NCBI GenBank assembly: GCA_036897445.1
Contig: JAYMTL010000094.1
Coordinates: forward strand, 16,661-80,660
Source: Pelargonium tetragonum
Lineage: Eukaryota > Streptophyta > Magnoliopsida > Geraniales > Geraniaceae
Direction: 5' to 3'
Length of the DNA: 64,000 nt
The notes under the pieces are model-generated. The model had not been told where the DNA came from and did no database searches. It was given only the letters and a program-made list of their open reading frames with translations. A program made the translations under genes and the position numbers. Shown one piece after another: positions 1-14,161 of this stretch. Each line of letters starts with the position of its first letter. Within the stretch, counting starts at the first letter, position 1.

Positions 1-2300
1 ATTGGGACCCTAAATTCGTATTCTGCTAAGGATTACCTTAAAAACAGAAAAACCTTAACAAGACTGAATTTCACCCTCGTAAGGAGTACAAAATAAAGTT
101 TGATTTTAGTCTAGAGCTTTCTGGTTCAATAACAAATGGGAATGGAATAGTTATTTCCTTACAGATTTTAATTCGCGAAAAAGCATACCTGGAATTGAAT
201 ATTGAATAGAGATGATTACCAACCTTCTTTTAGCCTTCTAGAGTAAGTAAGCCCTTAAAAGAAGCTTTTTCCCTGGGCAAGGCCCCAATATAACCAGCCC
301 TAGTTTGATAACTTTCCGTTTGGAATTCTATTTTTTATTATAGCTCTTTTTACTTCTTTTCGAAATGTAGTTAGTATTGAACCTCTGGGTACACTCGATT
401 CTGCCCTAAGGGCCCTAAAAAATCCTCAATACTTGATTAGACCTTGACACAGGGACTTTTTTCTTAAATACCTAAAAATGTTAGGGGTTCTCACAAGAAG
501 TTTTAGTTAGTAATTACTTATTAAACACCCATACAAAAAAAGACTAAAGCATGTTATCCCGTAATTCTATAAATTCAAAACGTAACAAAAAGGGATTCAT
601 TTGGAGTCGAAGAAGCTAAAATAGAAAAGCTTTCGTCCAAAGTAAGGGGCCCTGACTAACAAGCGACATATGTAATCCGCTTTGTTTAACACAAAAAGAG
701 CTACTCTTGACAGATGCTTGGAGCTTTATTATACCTTTTTATAATATAAAAATAGAAAGTCAGTGATAATTTAATACTGTAGAAATACCACTACAACTCT
801 CTAGAAGACTTGGTTAGGAGACCTCCTACGGAAGCAAAAGCACCTTTTTATGATATAGGATACCCAGCCTGTGTGAGTGGAAAAATCAAACTAGTTAGAC
901 GCTGCCTCTATTTCCTATTTCCGCACCTTAACTTTTAAAAGTTGTTTACTCAAAAGGCTTGGCAATCTTTCTAAAAAGATTTTGGTTTTACTAGTTTGTA
1001 AAGTTATATTTAGGAGTTTCAGGATAGATAAAAGCATTAACAAGTTAAGATATCTCCCTTTTATATTAAAAAACAAAACTTAAATACTAGATTATAATGA
1101 TTATATAAGTTTCAGAGACTAGGTCTAAATACACTTTTACCCCCGAAAAAGAAATTTTGGTCTCGTAGAGTAAAGAGGAGGGTTCTTGTATTTAAATAAA
1201 GGAATTTCTTTGTATTTCTATATCTTGGTTGTTGGAAAAGAATTCCAAATTCTATCTTTAACTTTTTGAGGAAACTCCTATCTTTTTTTATTACAAAGCC
1301 CTTTCTATTTACTCGTAATAAATAATAGTGCATACTGCTTGTTATTTAAAGGTACGAAATAATTTAGAGAGGGCTATACTATATTATTATTACTCCTTGT
1401 TTATATCATTTTACTAGGACTTTTCATCAGTAAGGCGTATAAAGGGGTATCCAAGCTTGGGATTAGTACTTGATTTATAGTCTTTATAGGGTTCCCGCTG
1501 CGAATCTTAATTCATTCCGAAAGTTATAAGTAAAAGCGAAGGAAACTCTTTCTTAATCTGTCATTTTTTCAGGTATATCATCAAGATAAAGAATTTGCTT
1601 TTGTTGCCTTTCCCCGGGGCTCTAGTGCCTCCTAATGTCTTATTCATCTAGGTTGTTAAAAGCTAAAGCAGGGTGCTGAATTTCTTCCTGTAAACCTGCA
1701 CTTTTCTAGTAAAATAAGGTTGAAAACTTTGTAGAATTGCTTATATACCTTCAGTTTACCTTGGTATGGCATTTTCTTATTATTTTGCTATAAAAATTAT
1801 AGGCGGTGGGTTATAAAGAATCTTGCACGAGGACTTTTAGTTTTTTTGTTCCTCGGCTAAATAGAATTTTGGGGATTTGGTATATTATATTGTTATTCTA
1901 AGGAAAGGTTTACCTTTAGGGACTTCTTCTTTGTATTAGGCTCCCCTTAGAGTCTACTTTGCCTTTAGTTTATACCAAATCCTTTCTATTTTTTATTGCG
2001 CTTAGATACTATAGGCGCAGAAGAAGACTAACAAGGCAAGAGTCCGGCTTAAGGTCTCCCTTACGCCTTACAAAGACTTGGAAAGCTACAAAAGCAAAAA
2101 AGAATTTAAGTTAAGAATAAGAAAAAGGAAGTGTGTCTCTAAGGTCTTCCTGTACTATCTATATTTACCAGTAACCTTAACCTCCTTCTTCAACGCGTCA
2201 GTCAGTAATAATAATGATTGACTCCTAATACTGAGTTACCCTCATGAGAAAGAGAGTGGGAGGTAATGTAATTAACAAACAATATCTATTAATCTATTAA
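1..2300. other. Gene-free background DNA
   Basis: No gene, tRNA or repeat is supported here. Both strands are interrupted by stops every few codons, and the DNA is the window's usual mix of short A/G and C/T words. The only ATG frame over 70 codons is on the minus strand at 1112-1333 and has no recognisable motif. Confidence 0.5.
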
Positions 2301-2339
2301 ATAAACCCTTATTCCTTAATATATACAAAAGAATGTACT

Positions 2340-2950
2340 AAGACTAACCACCTATCCATAAGAGTAAGACACCTACTACACACCTATACCTTACCTATTT
2401 CTCTATACTTCTATACTAATTACTATACAATATAAAGATTCTTGAAGTATAGTAACAATAAGACGCTTATTACAATAAGTAATAAGTCCAGGCACCAAGA
2501 ACACAAAGACTATAAGCTAGGACCCACCATAAGCAGCATAGTATAGCTATGAAGAAGAAACAACAAGTTATAACAAATAGGATACATGGATAGAGATAGC
2601 TCAAAAAGCTCATTCATAAGGAAAAAGTCAGTCAAGGTCAGTGTGGGGGTTTAAAGTCTTAATTGTGTAATAATCTTTCTTTATTCCCTTTTTGAAAGTC
2701 TTTACTTAAAATGGTTGATATCTAACAGTTTTGATTCCTGAGTCAGTTAAAGGTTCAATTTGATAAGACATAACCTGGGATAACCTCTTGTTGCCCAGTT
2801 TTTATATTTCTAGTAAGCAAGAGTAAGCAGACTCTTGTAATAGCTATGGATAAGAAGATAGGTTTGATAGATAAGAAGAGCAGAGCCCACAAGAGAAGTC
2901 TAGCTCCTAAGAAACTTGTTAGGGCAGTAGGCAGAAGAAACCCATTTTAA
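2340..2950 (+). pseudogene. A-rich island with basic-peptide frames
   Basis: I do not recognise a gene. From about 2340 the texture changes: the + strand becomes A-rich with many AAG and ACA words. The clearest open tract is 2774-2947 (58 codons, no stop, no ATG at its start). Its C-terminal half is strongly basic and contains SRAHKRSLAPKK and ends GRRNPF before TAA. A short upstream frame near 2550 starts MKKKQQVITN. The words AAGAAACAACA here recur in the minus-strand island at 52.9 kb, and ACAAGAGAAGTCTAGCTC resembles ACAAGGAGAGGTCTAGCTC in the minus-strand island at 36.6 kb. I infer a decayed member of a dispersed family. It could instead be a low-complexity A-rich repeat whose basic peptides are only a by-product of AAG/AGA composition. 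Confidence 0.25.
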
Positions 2951-2959
2951 TGAGTAAGA

Positions 2960-5900
2960 GTATATAATAGCTCTTAAGAAATGTGTAAAATAATAGAACT
3001 ATGAGTTTTACAAGGAAGAAGACTGTTTAAAGGCAAAACGGGTCCTTTTTCGTACTCTGGAATCCGGGTAAGTCATAATATAAATATAAAAGAGCGCTTA
3101 CTCTACGATATAATCCTAATTTTCTTATGCCTAAACAAGGAATTCTTAGTTTTTAAGCCCCTCTAATATTAGCATTCCTTATACTATAAATAAGTAATAA
3201 GCATGTCCCATCCATCTGCCACGAGGCTTCTATCATATTCCAGTAAAAGGTTTACGCGAATCAATAAGAATAAAAGCCTAAACTTTCAAAAACGGATTTT
3301 CATACTAGGAGTTAGGTCCCATTAGCTTATCCTCAGAAATCCCTTTGATCCTGAAGTATTACGTATTTTTTTATTTCTTTTATAGACAATCTAGATATTC
3401 TTAAATACTATTAAGTTAAAATAAGAAAGATGTAATAAAAATGAAAGATAGTAGAGAAGCTCATAATGGGTTAGTTTGCGAAGATAGAACTTAGAGTTTT
3501 CCTGTTTGTCTTACAGATCCTTTGATTTGAAAAACAACAGGGACTACGTTAACAGCAGTCTATCTGAAGCCCTTTATGGGTTAGGCCATTAGTTTATTCA
3601 AATTAGTTGCGTTTTCCTCGTTACAATTGACGTTATTTTATCCGCTGTGTTGATAGAACCAAACAAGGAGCCCCCACTTATGAAGAACCTATGCAAATTC
3701 TACTCTTTAGGACTAAACTACAAGAAACCCGAGACAAAAGAGAGACCCAAATACATGACTATAATAAGATAGTTATCTAAACTATAAATATAGGATTAAT
3801 AATTACAACTCTCGGAGTACCCCATTATGAAAACTCTAGTAGTATACAGCATCCAAATACCTAAGTAAATGCTACAGCCATTATAGTATAGTGCTTTGGT
3901 ACAAACTTTGAACTTTTATATATTATATAATTGTTTTATACTTCATTTTTTTCAAGAATCTAAAAACCTCTTTTTTGATAAGAAAGAAATTTCAGAAAGA
4001 AGCTAAAGTGACCCGCCGTGTATCTCTCTTGAAAGCATTTTGGAGCCTCTTGCATGTCACACACACTACATAAATTACCTTAACGGGGGCTTTTTTCATT
4101 ATCGAATTGGAGCTACTTCTATTCTAGAAATTAGTAATAAGAGATTGCTTGCAAAATCAAAATATTAAAAAGGAGGTAAGGAGCACTAAAGTAAACTTTT
4201 GAAGCTCCTTAGTTGTAGTTTACAAAAAAGAGAATAATAGAATCTTTCCCTTTTAAATCCCCCCTTTTATAAGTTGGGAGTCCTCCATTTATACCAAATA
4301 GCAAGGGGGTTCAAACGAAGTCGGTGTTGGAAAAAGACAAGCTATCCAAGGAAATTCACCTTATAAAGAAGCCCTGTAAAAAGGTAAGGAAAAAAGAAGT
4401 TTTTACTCTATATATATCCATAAGGGAGCAAAAAACTACCAAGATTTATCTTAATCCAAGCTGGACCTAGGAAGATCGCTCATAAGCACTTCCTAAGTAT
4501 ATCAATATATAGGCAACCCCGGCTTCCTTAGAATTTTAGAGTCTTCGGGATGCCATAACTTCCGTGTAGGGTTTTTTAGGATCCCTTGTATAGTATACTC
4601 AGCCCTTGTTCTTTCTATTATATATTATTGAAACCGGATACCCTTTAAGCTATAGCTCGTTTTTACCTTCTTCCTAACTGGTACAGGAAATCCTATAGGG
4701 TACCACCCAGTAGACTTGATGGGTTTCTATATTTTTTCACCTTTTACTTTAATTTATGCTATGACACTTTACTCTCTGTGCTATTTCTCTACCTCCCTAA
4801 TTCTGTTCTAATTCTTTTACTTTGGATACATGACTCAGGCTTTTGCAAACAAAGGGGCGGCTATAAAACAAGAAAACTAATTCTAGTTCTAGGTATTATA
4901 TACTAAAAATTTGAAATATATGACACAGAAAAACCTGGGGTCTCCCTATACTCTAATAGGAGCTGGGTTTTTGTGAAAGGATTTACTAAACAAGGATAAA
5001 AACGAACTTTTTAATAGAGATGCTTAATTATCCATGGATCAAATTTTACCAGCTTCTAGTTAAATTTTCAGCTTTACCTATCTGGTGTTTGCCTATATCA
5101 ACCGCACTTTGTAGAGTTCCCTCTTCGGCATTTACAGATATGTCACAAGAAAAGATGTTTAGGACTGCTCCCTACTGACATAAAGCACTTCTTAGTTCAT
5201 AACGATAATTTATAGATCAAGAAATCGGGAATTTGCGAAGCTAAAAACAAGAATCGAATAGATTAAGTATCTCCCAATTAAAAAGTCTGCCAAAGTCCTG
5301 TAACTAGAAGTTATTAAGGGGATATTCCACACTCTTACAAACCAAAAAGGGGCACCCTTTATTCTATTCAATACTGCTTAATCGCGCATTCAAGGTGCAA
5401 TGCTTTGAATTCCTAAATTTTCTTCCTTTATACAATTGAAAAAGCTGCATTATACCTAGTCTAAGTTTCGCTATTTTACTCTGCGGAATAATACACTAGG
5501 GATCCGTTTTTTATAAACTATTCTGGGATTGCTTAGAGAGAGGAAGGGCGGGGCTTACTATTTAGAGACCCTTTTGCGATATCAAAAGAGTGATTTTATT
5601 AAAAATTTAGATAACTTCATTCATAACAAAAAAATTGGAAGAAATTCTTAAGAAACAATCATAAATAAGTTACTCGTTAAAATAAATGATACGGCAATAG
5701 TTGGAAAATTCGCTAGCTCACGCGTTACACAACTCCCGAAAAGTTTTTTTATAAAGAAAGCCCTATTAGACACGGCATTCTTAGGATTTCCTTGAGAACT
5801 CCTTACCAATCTATACAATTTCAACAACAGCTGGGTTTTTCAGGAAAACGATTAACATTTTTATACCTTAGAAAACGGAAACCTAGAAAAGACGGATATT

Positions 5901-6670
5901 ACACCGCAGCACTAAAATTTTAGAAATGACTTGCAACCACGTATGTTATTCTTAAATTTTGCATAAATAGTATTGTACTATCCTCATAAAAAACGACTCC
6001 CTGCTTAATTACATTACCTAATATACCGTATACAAAGTAACCCCTCCAAATCTAAATAATCTAAAGGAACTCCCTTTAAGAATTGAAACGGAAAGGATCC
6101 CCTCTCTAGAAGACATAAAATTAGCTTTAGCAAAAGCTTCTACCTTAACTTTATTAGGATTAGGCCCTGGTATTTACCGTTAAATTGTCCAAGTGAAAGA
6201 CTCTTATCTAAGAAAAAGACGGACCCGTTACTCAGACTTTAGAGATTAGAAACTAAGAAAAGGCTTCCTTGTTTAGTTTACTAGAACACTTACAAGCTCT
6301 AGAATTCTTTCTTGACTATCCGGCCGAATAGGAAACCTAGACAAAGGAAGACACCACTTCTTTCTGACTCTTCTAAAACAAAAAAGGGACTCTTAATTTG
6401 AATAATTTCAAATTGAATTGCTCCTAACTTTACTAGTTAGATATTCTAGACTCCAGGCTCTTTATTATTCCTGGGAAAAACAAAGGAGCTCCCCTTAATC
6501 TTAATATTATTGTTATTGCTAAAACCCGGCTAGCCTTAGATCTTAATTAGGAGTTGAGGAATGTAAAATCAGACTTTCACTTGAGTCCTTTACTGGAAAC
6601 TCAAAACTTTCTAGAATACAGTAACACAGGAATGCAAGAATTCTAATCGAATAAAACTTATTAAAGACTA
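2960..6670. other. Gene-free background DNA
   Basis: I see no gene, RNA or repeat that I can support. Stops are dense in all frames and no codon-like texture persists for more than a few tens of codons. The stretch around 3880-4080 is somewhat T-rich but has no structure. Confidence 0.5.
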
Positions 6671-6679
6671 ATAAACCTA

Positions 6680-7115
6680 AACGGGGTTCTCGTTAATTGG
6701 CGGCCTTCTCTGGCGCTTCTTACTCATAATGACAGTAATATCAACTCTTCTTTTTCTATCAGATGAGAAAGCAGTCATCCTTTTATAGAACTTTCTTCAA
6801 TTAGTTCCCACTTCTTATTGACTTCTGTATTCCTTGCCTTTTGATAGCTTTTCCTACTCTTAAATACCTTTCCTGTTTTTTTAGCTAGACTCTTCTTTGT
6901 TATGAGCTATATCCTTCCTGGTTGTATTCTTCTTTTAGTAGGTATTCCCTATCTTTCTTTTAAGTCTGTATCTTACTCTTCTGAATACCGATACCTTTCG
7001 TGATACCTATAGCTGTGATGTTACTCTGTATCTCGTAGGCTATACTTGCCTTCTCCTTGTCTGGATCCCCAACAAATTTGAAAAACCTTCTTACATTTAA
7101 AAAACCAAGCTTTCC
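6680..7115 (-). pseudogene. Broken coding-like tract, basic C-terminal part
   Basis: No family is recognised. On the minus strand, 7115 down to 6963 is open for 51 codons. It contains FKFVGDPDKEKASIAYEIQS followed by GIGIQKSKIQT and then TAA. The same frame continues for a further 60 or so codons with charged, lysine-rich residues, interrupted by TAA, TAG and TAA. A second frame, 6796 to 6680, is open to TAG at 6677-6679. It contains an ATG at 6778 and a basic tail including SDRKRRVDITV and SKKRQRRPP. The mix of acidic and basic residues and the lack of runs look more protein-like than the surrounding DNA. No ATG begins the long frame. I infer a decayed gene fragment with several point stops and at least one frame change. 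A chance open tract of 51 codons is not rare at this window size, so confidence is limited. Confidence 0.28.
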
Positions 7116-10100
7116 CTAAAGATTAGATTGTAAGGAGACTCGCTCTTCATTTAGTTATACTGAGTGGTTTTATAACCTTGTACCTCGTTCAGTAAAACTC
7201 AGTACTTACAAATGAAAAGGAAAAAGAGACTTTACCTTATAGGAAACCTGGGAACAAAGTAACAATAAGAGGACTCTTTCCTTTACAGCTTTGACAGCTT
7301 TGTAATAAACTCTGGAATAAATAAAAGGACTATTATTTACATTTTAAGTCAATAGTTTGCGAAATAAGGACGATTCAATCGAACAGTGCCGAAATTTATA
7401 TCTAGAATTGCTTAAAACACTAGGTAGGCTCTTAGTTTTATCTTTTTTTTCAAGGCTTTTTTAGTAATGAGTTACTAAGCGAGTGTCTCCATTATCTTTC
7501 CAAGTTAAGCGGAATTCCCTTTTGTTAAAGAGCCCTGGCTCTCGGTTTGTTTACCTGGTTAAGATTTTTTTCATGCTCCTTTCGATATAGTCCCGAGAAA
7601 CCGGGAAAACCCAAACCGTACCTTAGGAATCGCGTTCTTTGTTATAACAAGTAATTTACTCTTTCTTATTTTTCAAAGGTAGAAAAGTAACCTCTGATCT
7701 ACTAAAAAAATCCAGTGTTAAACGTGGCCTATAACTTACTCGTGAACTTATACTTAATTTACTAAAAAGAGGTACAGGAAGGCTGGATTCAAATCATTTT
7801 TGAGATAGACCTCAAAAGGAGTTTCCCTAGTAGGTTAGTCAAAACTATAGGGATTCCCTTTTTGCTAGACATATTACTAAGAATTCCTTTTCACGTTGTA
7901 TCTTTCATTTCAAATTCTACTTATAGGATAAGGCTCCCTTTAATTAAGAGGAAGGCTTTTAGCTTTAGCTAGTTGTTGAGATCCCTTTTGCCAAGACTAA
8001 CTTTATATAAATATTAAGAGTCTTTTTATGACCCGTTTTGATTCCCTGGATCTACTAAAACTTATTGAGAATCTGAATCTTAAGTATTACCACCTTTTCT
8101 AAATTCAAATTCGCTGGCTGTAGAGAAACCTAGAAACAAAGGAACTTTAAGATTAAGAGCAACTCCTTACTCCTGGAAGGTCTTTAACTAGAATAAAAAA
8201 GAAAAAAAGTAACACTAACAGATTACAGAATACAAAGGGCGCAAGGTTCTACACACCACCTAAAAGACTAGGGAATACCTATTAATTAAATAAAAACTTG
8301 TACTTACAGTTTGATTAATGAAAACCCTAACGCAATAATTTTGACTTGACTTCCCTGTATGCTTTAAGATTGACTCTTACTCAACTGGAAATCAAAAATG
8401 AGTAGAAACACCTTACTAAAACCCGGTATATATAGAAATATTACAGGGATTCCTTTAGCTCGAATTCTTTTAGTTTAGTGGAAACCCGAAGAATGACTTT
8501 AGCTTCAGTTCTTTAGTTCTTATCCTTAAAACTTTTTTCTTATAAAACGATTCCGGTATTCATACGCTTAAAAATGAAAACACTTTTTACGCATTTATTA
8601 ATGTATTTTAGTAGCACCGAATCCAGAGTCGAAGAAAAACCCTTAGAACTCTGCTTCTGTAGCTTTACTTTTACTCATACCCCTAGCTTTAATCTCTTAG
8701 TGGGTTCTAGCTGTCTTACAACCCGTACTCTTATACCCTATAACATTCCCTCCTTTAAAATTTTTTTAACCGGGCATAGCACCAGTAAATTCGATTGCGG
8801 AGCTATTTTCTCCTTAACCTCAACAAAATGAAGCGTGTAAAATTAGTATAAACATTAAACTTTTAGGAAAATCCGCAGAAATGATCAACCCGGGAATTAA
8901 GGAGGGACTTATTCTCGCGCAGCCTTTGAGCTTTTGATGTAGTAACCTGGGTTTCTTAATGCTTGTCTGTATACTTACTTTTGAAACCCGTTTTGTTAAT
9001 CTTAATTAGGGCTACATTACATATGCCCGACCAAGAAGGAAGTTCTGAGGAAAGGTTTATAAGAATTTTAAATCAATATTTCAATTTTAATACACATTTT
9101 TATCAGCTCTCCTTATGGTTTACACATGTATAAAAAAAGGACTAGAAATTCTTCTTGATACTGATTTCTATTAACTTTAATGGAAGAGAGAGTTGGGAAG
9201 TTTTGTTATGTCTATTCCGGGAGTCCTTAGATACGTGTATGTATAATGTTTCTTAGGAAAAAGTCTTGACCAAAGCTTTCTTTATAAGTAGGTATCACTT
9301 ACTTGGAGTATCTCTTATAGGCTACGAACTTATCAATACGAAAGCTCAAAAAATTTTGAATCTAGACCTTATAAGACATTCCCCTAAACCATGAAATAAT
9401 CAGAGACTGCAATTTGAAGAGTCTAATAAAAAAGCTGGTGCTAATAATACCTCTGATATTCCAGTTTTAGATAATGCCCAAGAAAGAGAGTTCTCGGATC
9501 TAAATATTTCTAAATATTACTGCATGATGCAAAGGGATTTCGAATAAAAGTAAGCTTAAGATATTTCAGCTTACAAAACCTTAAAAAGAAAATAAAGAGG
9601 CAGATCTCTAAAATGCTCCTACAAACTAAATAAGTACGTACTAAAATGGGGATTCTAAACTTCTTAGCGGAAACTTTTTACTGCTAACTTAAGCAGTGTA
9701 TAACAATAAAAGGAAAAATAGTCACGTATACTCTATAAGGAAAAACTTCCTTATACTATAGGTCGCTTAGAATCGAGATTTTAAAGTTCTATTGAAATAG
9801 CTGCCTTAATACTTTCGATTAATAAAGTTTTTATTTAATTAAAGCAGTGTTACTCTAGTAAATTAAAACAAATGTTAAACTTCTTCAAAATAGTTTAATC
9901 TTGTTATGACTAGGAACCCGTGACAATTATACATTATTAGGGCCCTATGTTAACTCATTTGGGGGATATAAGCTAAACTCCAGTTCTTCTTTAGTTTAGC
10001 CCAATCTCTCTAAGTATTTTTACAACCTAATTTTAAGTCAAATTTAAATGGAATAGGTATGCCCTGCTCAGAAAGAATAAGGATTCCTCCTCATATAGCT

Positions 10101-12651
10101 TTGCCTTAGAATGATACTAAATTGAGGTTGACTTTCTCTTATATTTTACAAGTTCCAGGTTTAAAGAGACTCAATTAAAAAATTTTTAAGTCCTTTTTTA
10201 TTAACTGCAATTCTTAATCTTAAACAGGAATCCCATAAAGTGCTCTCGATTCTCCCTTGCCTTTAGCTCTAAAGTGTCTAGTTCATTTCCTTTTTTCTTT
10301 CTTTTCCGGGTAGACTTGCTCCGAAGGGTCTCTCTTTTTAAGGTACAAAAAACAATGTTAGGTTTGAAAAGGTTCCTTATTTTAGAGTTCTGTAAGCCCG
10401 CTTCTGGGAGTCGCTTGTTCTTTTGTTTCTAGGTTCCACTTATGAAAAGTCCTTGTTTAGGGGAGAGTCTTTAAGCTAAAAAGGAGTACCCTTTTATTAC
10501 AAACCCCTGTTTTTCGAGATGTCTCGGGTCCTTCTATCTTCATTTACGCCTTTTATAAAATAGAAGATTCTAATGCTTATAAACTTTCTTTCGCAGATCA
10601 AAATAAGTCAAAATTCCACTTACTAGGGACTCGTTGAGTACTTTATATGAGCATAGAGCCTTAATTCTACAAATTTTATTTTATTCTACGGTCTACTTGT
10701 TTAGAGCTGAAGGGGGCCTTGTTAGTAAAGTATCTGTCTCTCTAAGACTAACGTATGTCTACCTATTAAAAATTTCCGGTTCAAGAAAAGTATACCTTTT
10801 ATAAAAACTTTACCAAGTCTCGAAGTATAGTAAGGTAGCCTTCTTTTTTTTTTTCAATTTAATCCGCCTCAAAATAATAAAGGACCTCTTTAGGTATATT
10901 ACTTGATAACTTTTCTTGTCTCACATTAATAGCAATAGCAGCCCGACCTCCTCTTTACTCTAGTTCCTGCAAAATCTCCTGAGCAATGAGAAGTCTTAAT
11001 AAAGTCAGGGTTTTGTATTTAAGGTTATTCGGAAGTGGAAAAAGTAGGTAATACCCCAAAAAAGATTTACGATAAAAAAGAAATTAGAAGGAACTTAGCA
11101 CGAAAATTTTTTCAACTCTTTTTGATCCTTAGTAACAAGGAATTTTTAAAGGGATCTTATAAGGTCAATTCTATAGCTCTGTTAGACTAGGTTTAGAGGT
11201 AGAAGCTTTTGAAAATCTTAACTTAATCTTTCTAATTTAGAGTATAGGAGATATATTAACTTAGGGTAAAAAGGGACCCTTATTTATTTCATACTTCTGG
11301 TTTCTTATTCTAATAAAAAACTCAGGATCCTTTTAGTCGGTAAAAGAGACGGGTTATGAGCTATTTTTAAGTGGCAGGAATACACAATAACTATCAAGAA
11401 AAGGAAGTCAAAAGGTCGATTGAGAGGCTCTTCTAATAGGAAAAGTTTCTTCCATTCAAAAAAAATAATGTAATGTATAAGGTTTAGGATTCAGAGCAGG
11501 GCCTTTCAAATTCAAGTAAGGTTATAGAAGAAGATGTAGGAATATATAAGTTAGATAGCCTACGCCTTTAGTTTAGTTTTACGAGCTATACAATATTGTT
11601 CAGGATTTGTTACTTTTTTGGAATCTTCATTATCAAGATGGGTCTGAGTAGCCTTGACTTGAAATTGAACGGGGTTGCTTATTCCTATTAGGGTAATGAA
11701 AAGTAGAATGACTCTATGCCTCAACACAGCCTACCGAATTTATTAGAAATCCAACAAACAAATTCTAAGAAAGAGAATAATACAAGATAAAAGAAAAGAA
11801 GATAACAAACTAGACTTTATCACAATTTTTGGCTTGCCTTCTTTTATTCCTTGTAATCCGAACTTGAGTATTTTACCTACGAGGTTCTTTTTTGATCCTG
11901 TAGTCCTAAACTTTCTTTATACTTTGTAAACAAGACTTGAACCCTAGGCATACTAATACAAAATAGGGTGCCTTACTACAAAGACATTTCTTGGATTCAT
12001 CACTACTTGGGCAACAAGTCAAAATACAAGGGTGTCCGGATTCTACTAAATCTCTAGGTATATAGGTGTTTAACAACCCTCTCTTAATCCATAAAGAAAT
12101 GAAATAGGTTTTAATAAGTATGAATTCAAATATTATAAGGGATATAGATAGGATAAAGCAAAATTCTTGGGAAGGTAAAATTCCATGACTCAGTCTTCAT
12201 ACAATTGCTTGAACTTGAATTGAGGAGCTTTAAATTGCTTTTGTCATAGAAGGACGTTAAAAAAAGTAATTTGGTAATTACCTGTTCTGTAACATTTCAT
12301 TGTTAGAGATTCTTTTCAATAGCTTAGAAAGAGTCCCTGTTTTAGTCATCACGAATTACGGATCTCATAGTAAGGGGGCCTCTACTGTAAAGAGTTCCAT
12401 TACTAGTTTAAAGAAAATTACAGACTTATATCAGAAAGATAGTGTAGGTATAACTCCAAACTGCTCGTTTCGAACTGCCTCCTCGAATCAGGAACACTTT
12501 TAGGGAGATTCTAAAAAAAGGTTAAGCTAATATGTATAAGGGCTCTCCTATATTTTATACAATAAGGGTTTGGTTTAGGTACTTTGACGAAGTATTCATT
12601 ACAAGGTCTCCCATATGAAACTACAGCTTTGTATTAAAAGGATTTTTATTA

Positions 12652-12671
12652 GAGAGGCCCCCCCGCTCTAG
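12652..12671 (+). repeat. C-run GC cluster, inverted match at 24649
   Basis: A run of seven C followed by GCTCTAG, preceded by GAGG. The reverse complement, CTAGAGC followed by six G and then AACCTC, lies at 24649-24666. The exact shared core is 13 nt and the extended match is GAGG-NN-C6-GCTCTAG. In such AT-rich DNA a C7 run is conspicuous. It resembles the short GC clusters of some mitochondrial genomes, but no target-site duplication is visible. Confidence 0.3.
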
Positions 12672-12722
12672 TAATTTATAGCAAGGCTCAGGAAAGTTAA
12701 GAAAAATAATAGTACTTATGTA

Positions 12723-12758
12723 CGCGCAAAAGTGCAATAACGAGGTACAGAGTGCGCG
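12723..12758. repeat. Short GC-rich inverted repeat
   Basis: CGCGCA at 12723-12728 is exactly inverted as TGCGCG at 12753-12758, with a 24 nt loop. The arms are pure GC apart from one A/T pair. It lies 52 nt downstream of the C-run cluster. It is not followed by a T-run and no gene precedes it, so a terminator call is not supported. Confidence 0.3.
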
Positions 12759-14161
12759 AGATTTTTAAAAAATGCACATAAGTTTGTCCTGGATAGTCTA
12801 ATAAAAAAGTCAGAGTTATTCCTAAGGAGGACTTAAGTTAAGAGAGTACAGAACTTCTAAAGAAGAAGTCGCAAGGACCTTAGATAAGAGGAGTTTATAT
12901 GCGGGAGGTTTTCTAATGTGTAGTAGTCTTTCTATCTTTATTTATATAAAAAAGTTCTGGGGTATACAATAAAGAAGCCTTTTAAATCACATCTGGGACT
13001 ACTGCTAAGGAGAAAATTGAGTTACAAAGTCCAGGGAATCCTTAAATAGAACTATAGGGAGAGCCCCCTTTTTCCTAGGTATTTTTGCGATTATAAGTGT
13101 ATATAAATCTATGTTTGGGTATGTAGATTTACTAGGGAAATGGGGTTTTTAGAATAGAATCAAAATAGAGTTAAAGCTTGGTATCATAAACTTATAGAAG
13201 GAGAGATTGCCTTTTTGTATATTGAAAATTAAAGTCAATTTTGACTAGTTAGCTAGTTCTTACATTTAGAGACCTTTTTATTAGACGGGCTCCTTGGGAT
13301 GCCTCTCAAGTTAAGGATACTATAAATGAACTCTGATTTTTCTTTCTGATACAAGTTTTTCAAATACAGATATATCTTACTTTCTTATTAGTATTCATGA
13401 GAAAAAGCCTTTACTCAAAAAGAGAGCTTAGTCCTTTTAGTCGGCAGGGCTTACTTACGTAATAAACTTTACTAGTTAAGTGTGAATTAGCGTCTATATA
13501 TCAACTAAACGATAGGCATTCTCTACGAAAAATAGACTTAATCCTTAATTCAGATATTTATCAAATTCAGCTCCTAAAAAATTCTACGGAGTACAACCCT
13601 GTAAAAAGTACTTGCCACAAAACAAAGGTATAGCCATAATAGGTAAGACCTGCAAAAATTCTTAACTTGAATTATTATATTGTATTCTTTCCAGGACTAC
13701 TTCTACCTTTTTATTAATTAATATAATTGCACTCGGTTGATATATCAATCAATTTACTTTTTATAGGTTCTTCTTAGAGAAATTTTCGGAGGAAAAGGTG
13801 TGAACAAAAAACTTCAGCTTTCCTATAAGGTTCTCTATATTTTCAAGACTTCTCAAGAGGAGGCGCCTATCTTATTTATTAAAAGCGGTTCTAAGGCCTT
13901 TATCGTGCGTGCGTTAAAACATGAGTTAATACCTTCGCAGATAGATTTTTTCTTATAGAATTACTGCAGGTTTCATAAATTTGCTCTTAATTACTTAATT
14001 AAGATAACTGTCTTTTACTTAACCTGTGCTCGAGGTATTATAGTGATTCTGTCCTAGTTAGGAATAGGCAACGACCCTCATGTTATGGTTTAGAAGTTTT
14101 TTCTTACTTAATTTACGGGGCCTGTAGCTGGAATAGTAAAATAAGAAACTGTTAGGGCAAT

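Larger units (their letters stand above)
7120..14155. other. Gene-free background DNA with one GC-rich spot
   Basis: No gene is supported in these 7 kb. An ATG frame of 85 codons at 8574-8831 (+) and one of 67 codons at 12300-12503 (+) carry no motif and are within chance length. Near 12652-12671 there is a C-run followed by GCTCTAG, and at 12723-12758 a short GC-rich inverted repeat; both are listed separately. Confidence 0.5.

Noticed and set aside
8574-8831. Plus-strand ATG frame of 85 codons, Ser/Thr/Phe-rich
   Set aside because: Composition follows the local C/T-rich words. No motif and no continuation of coding texture on either side.
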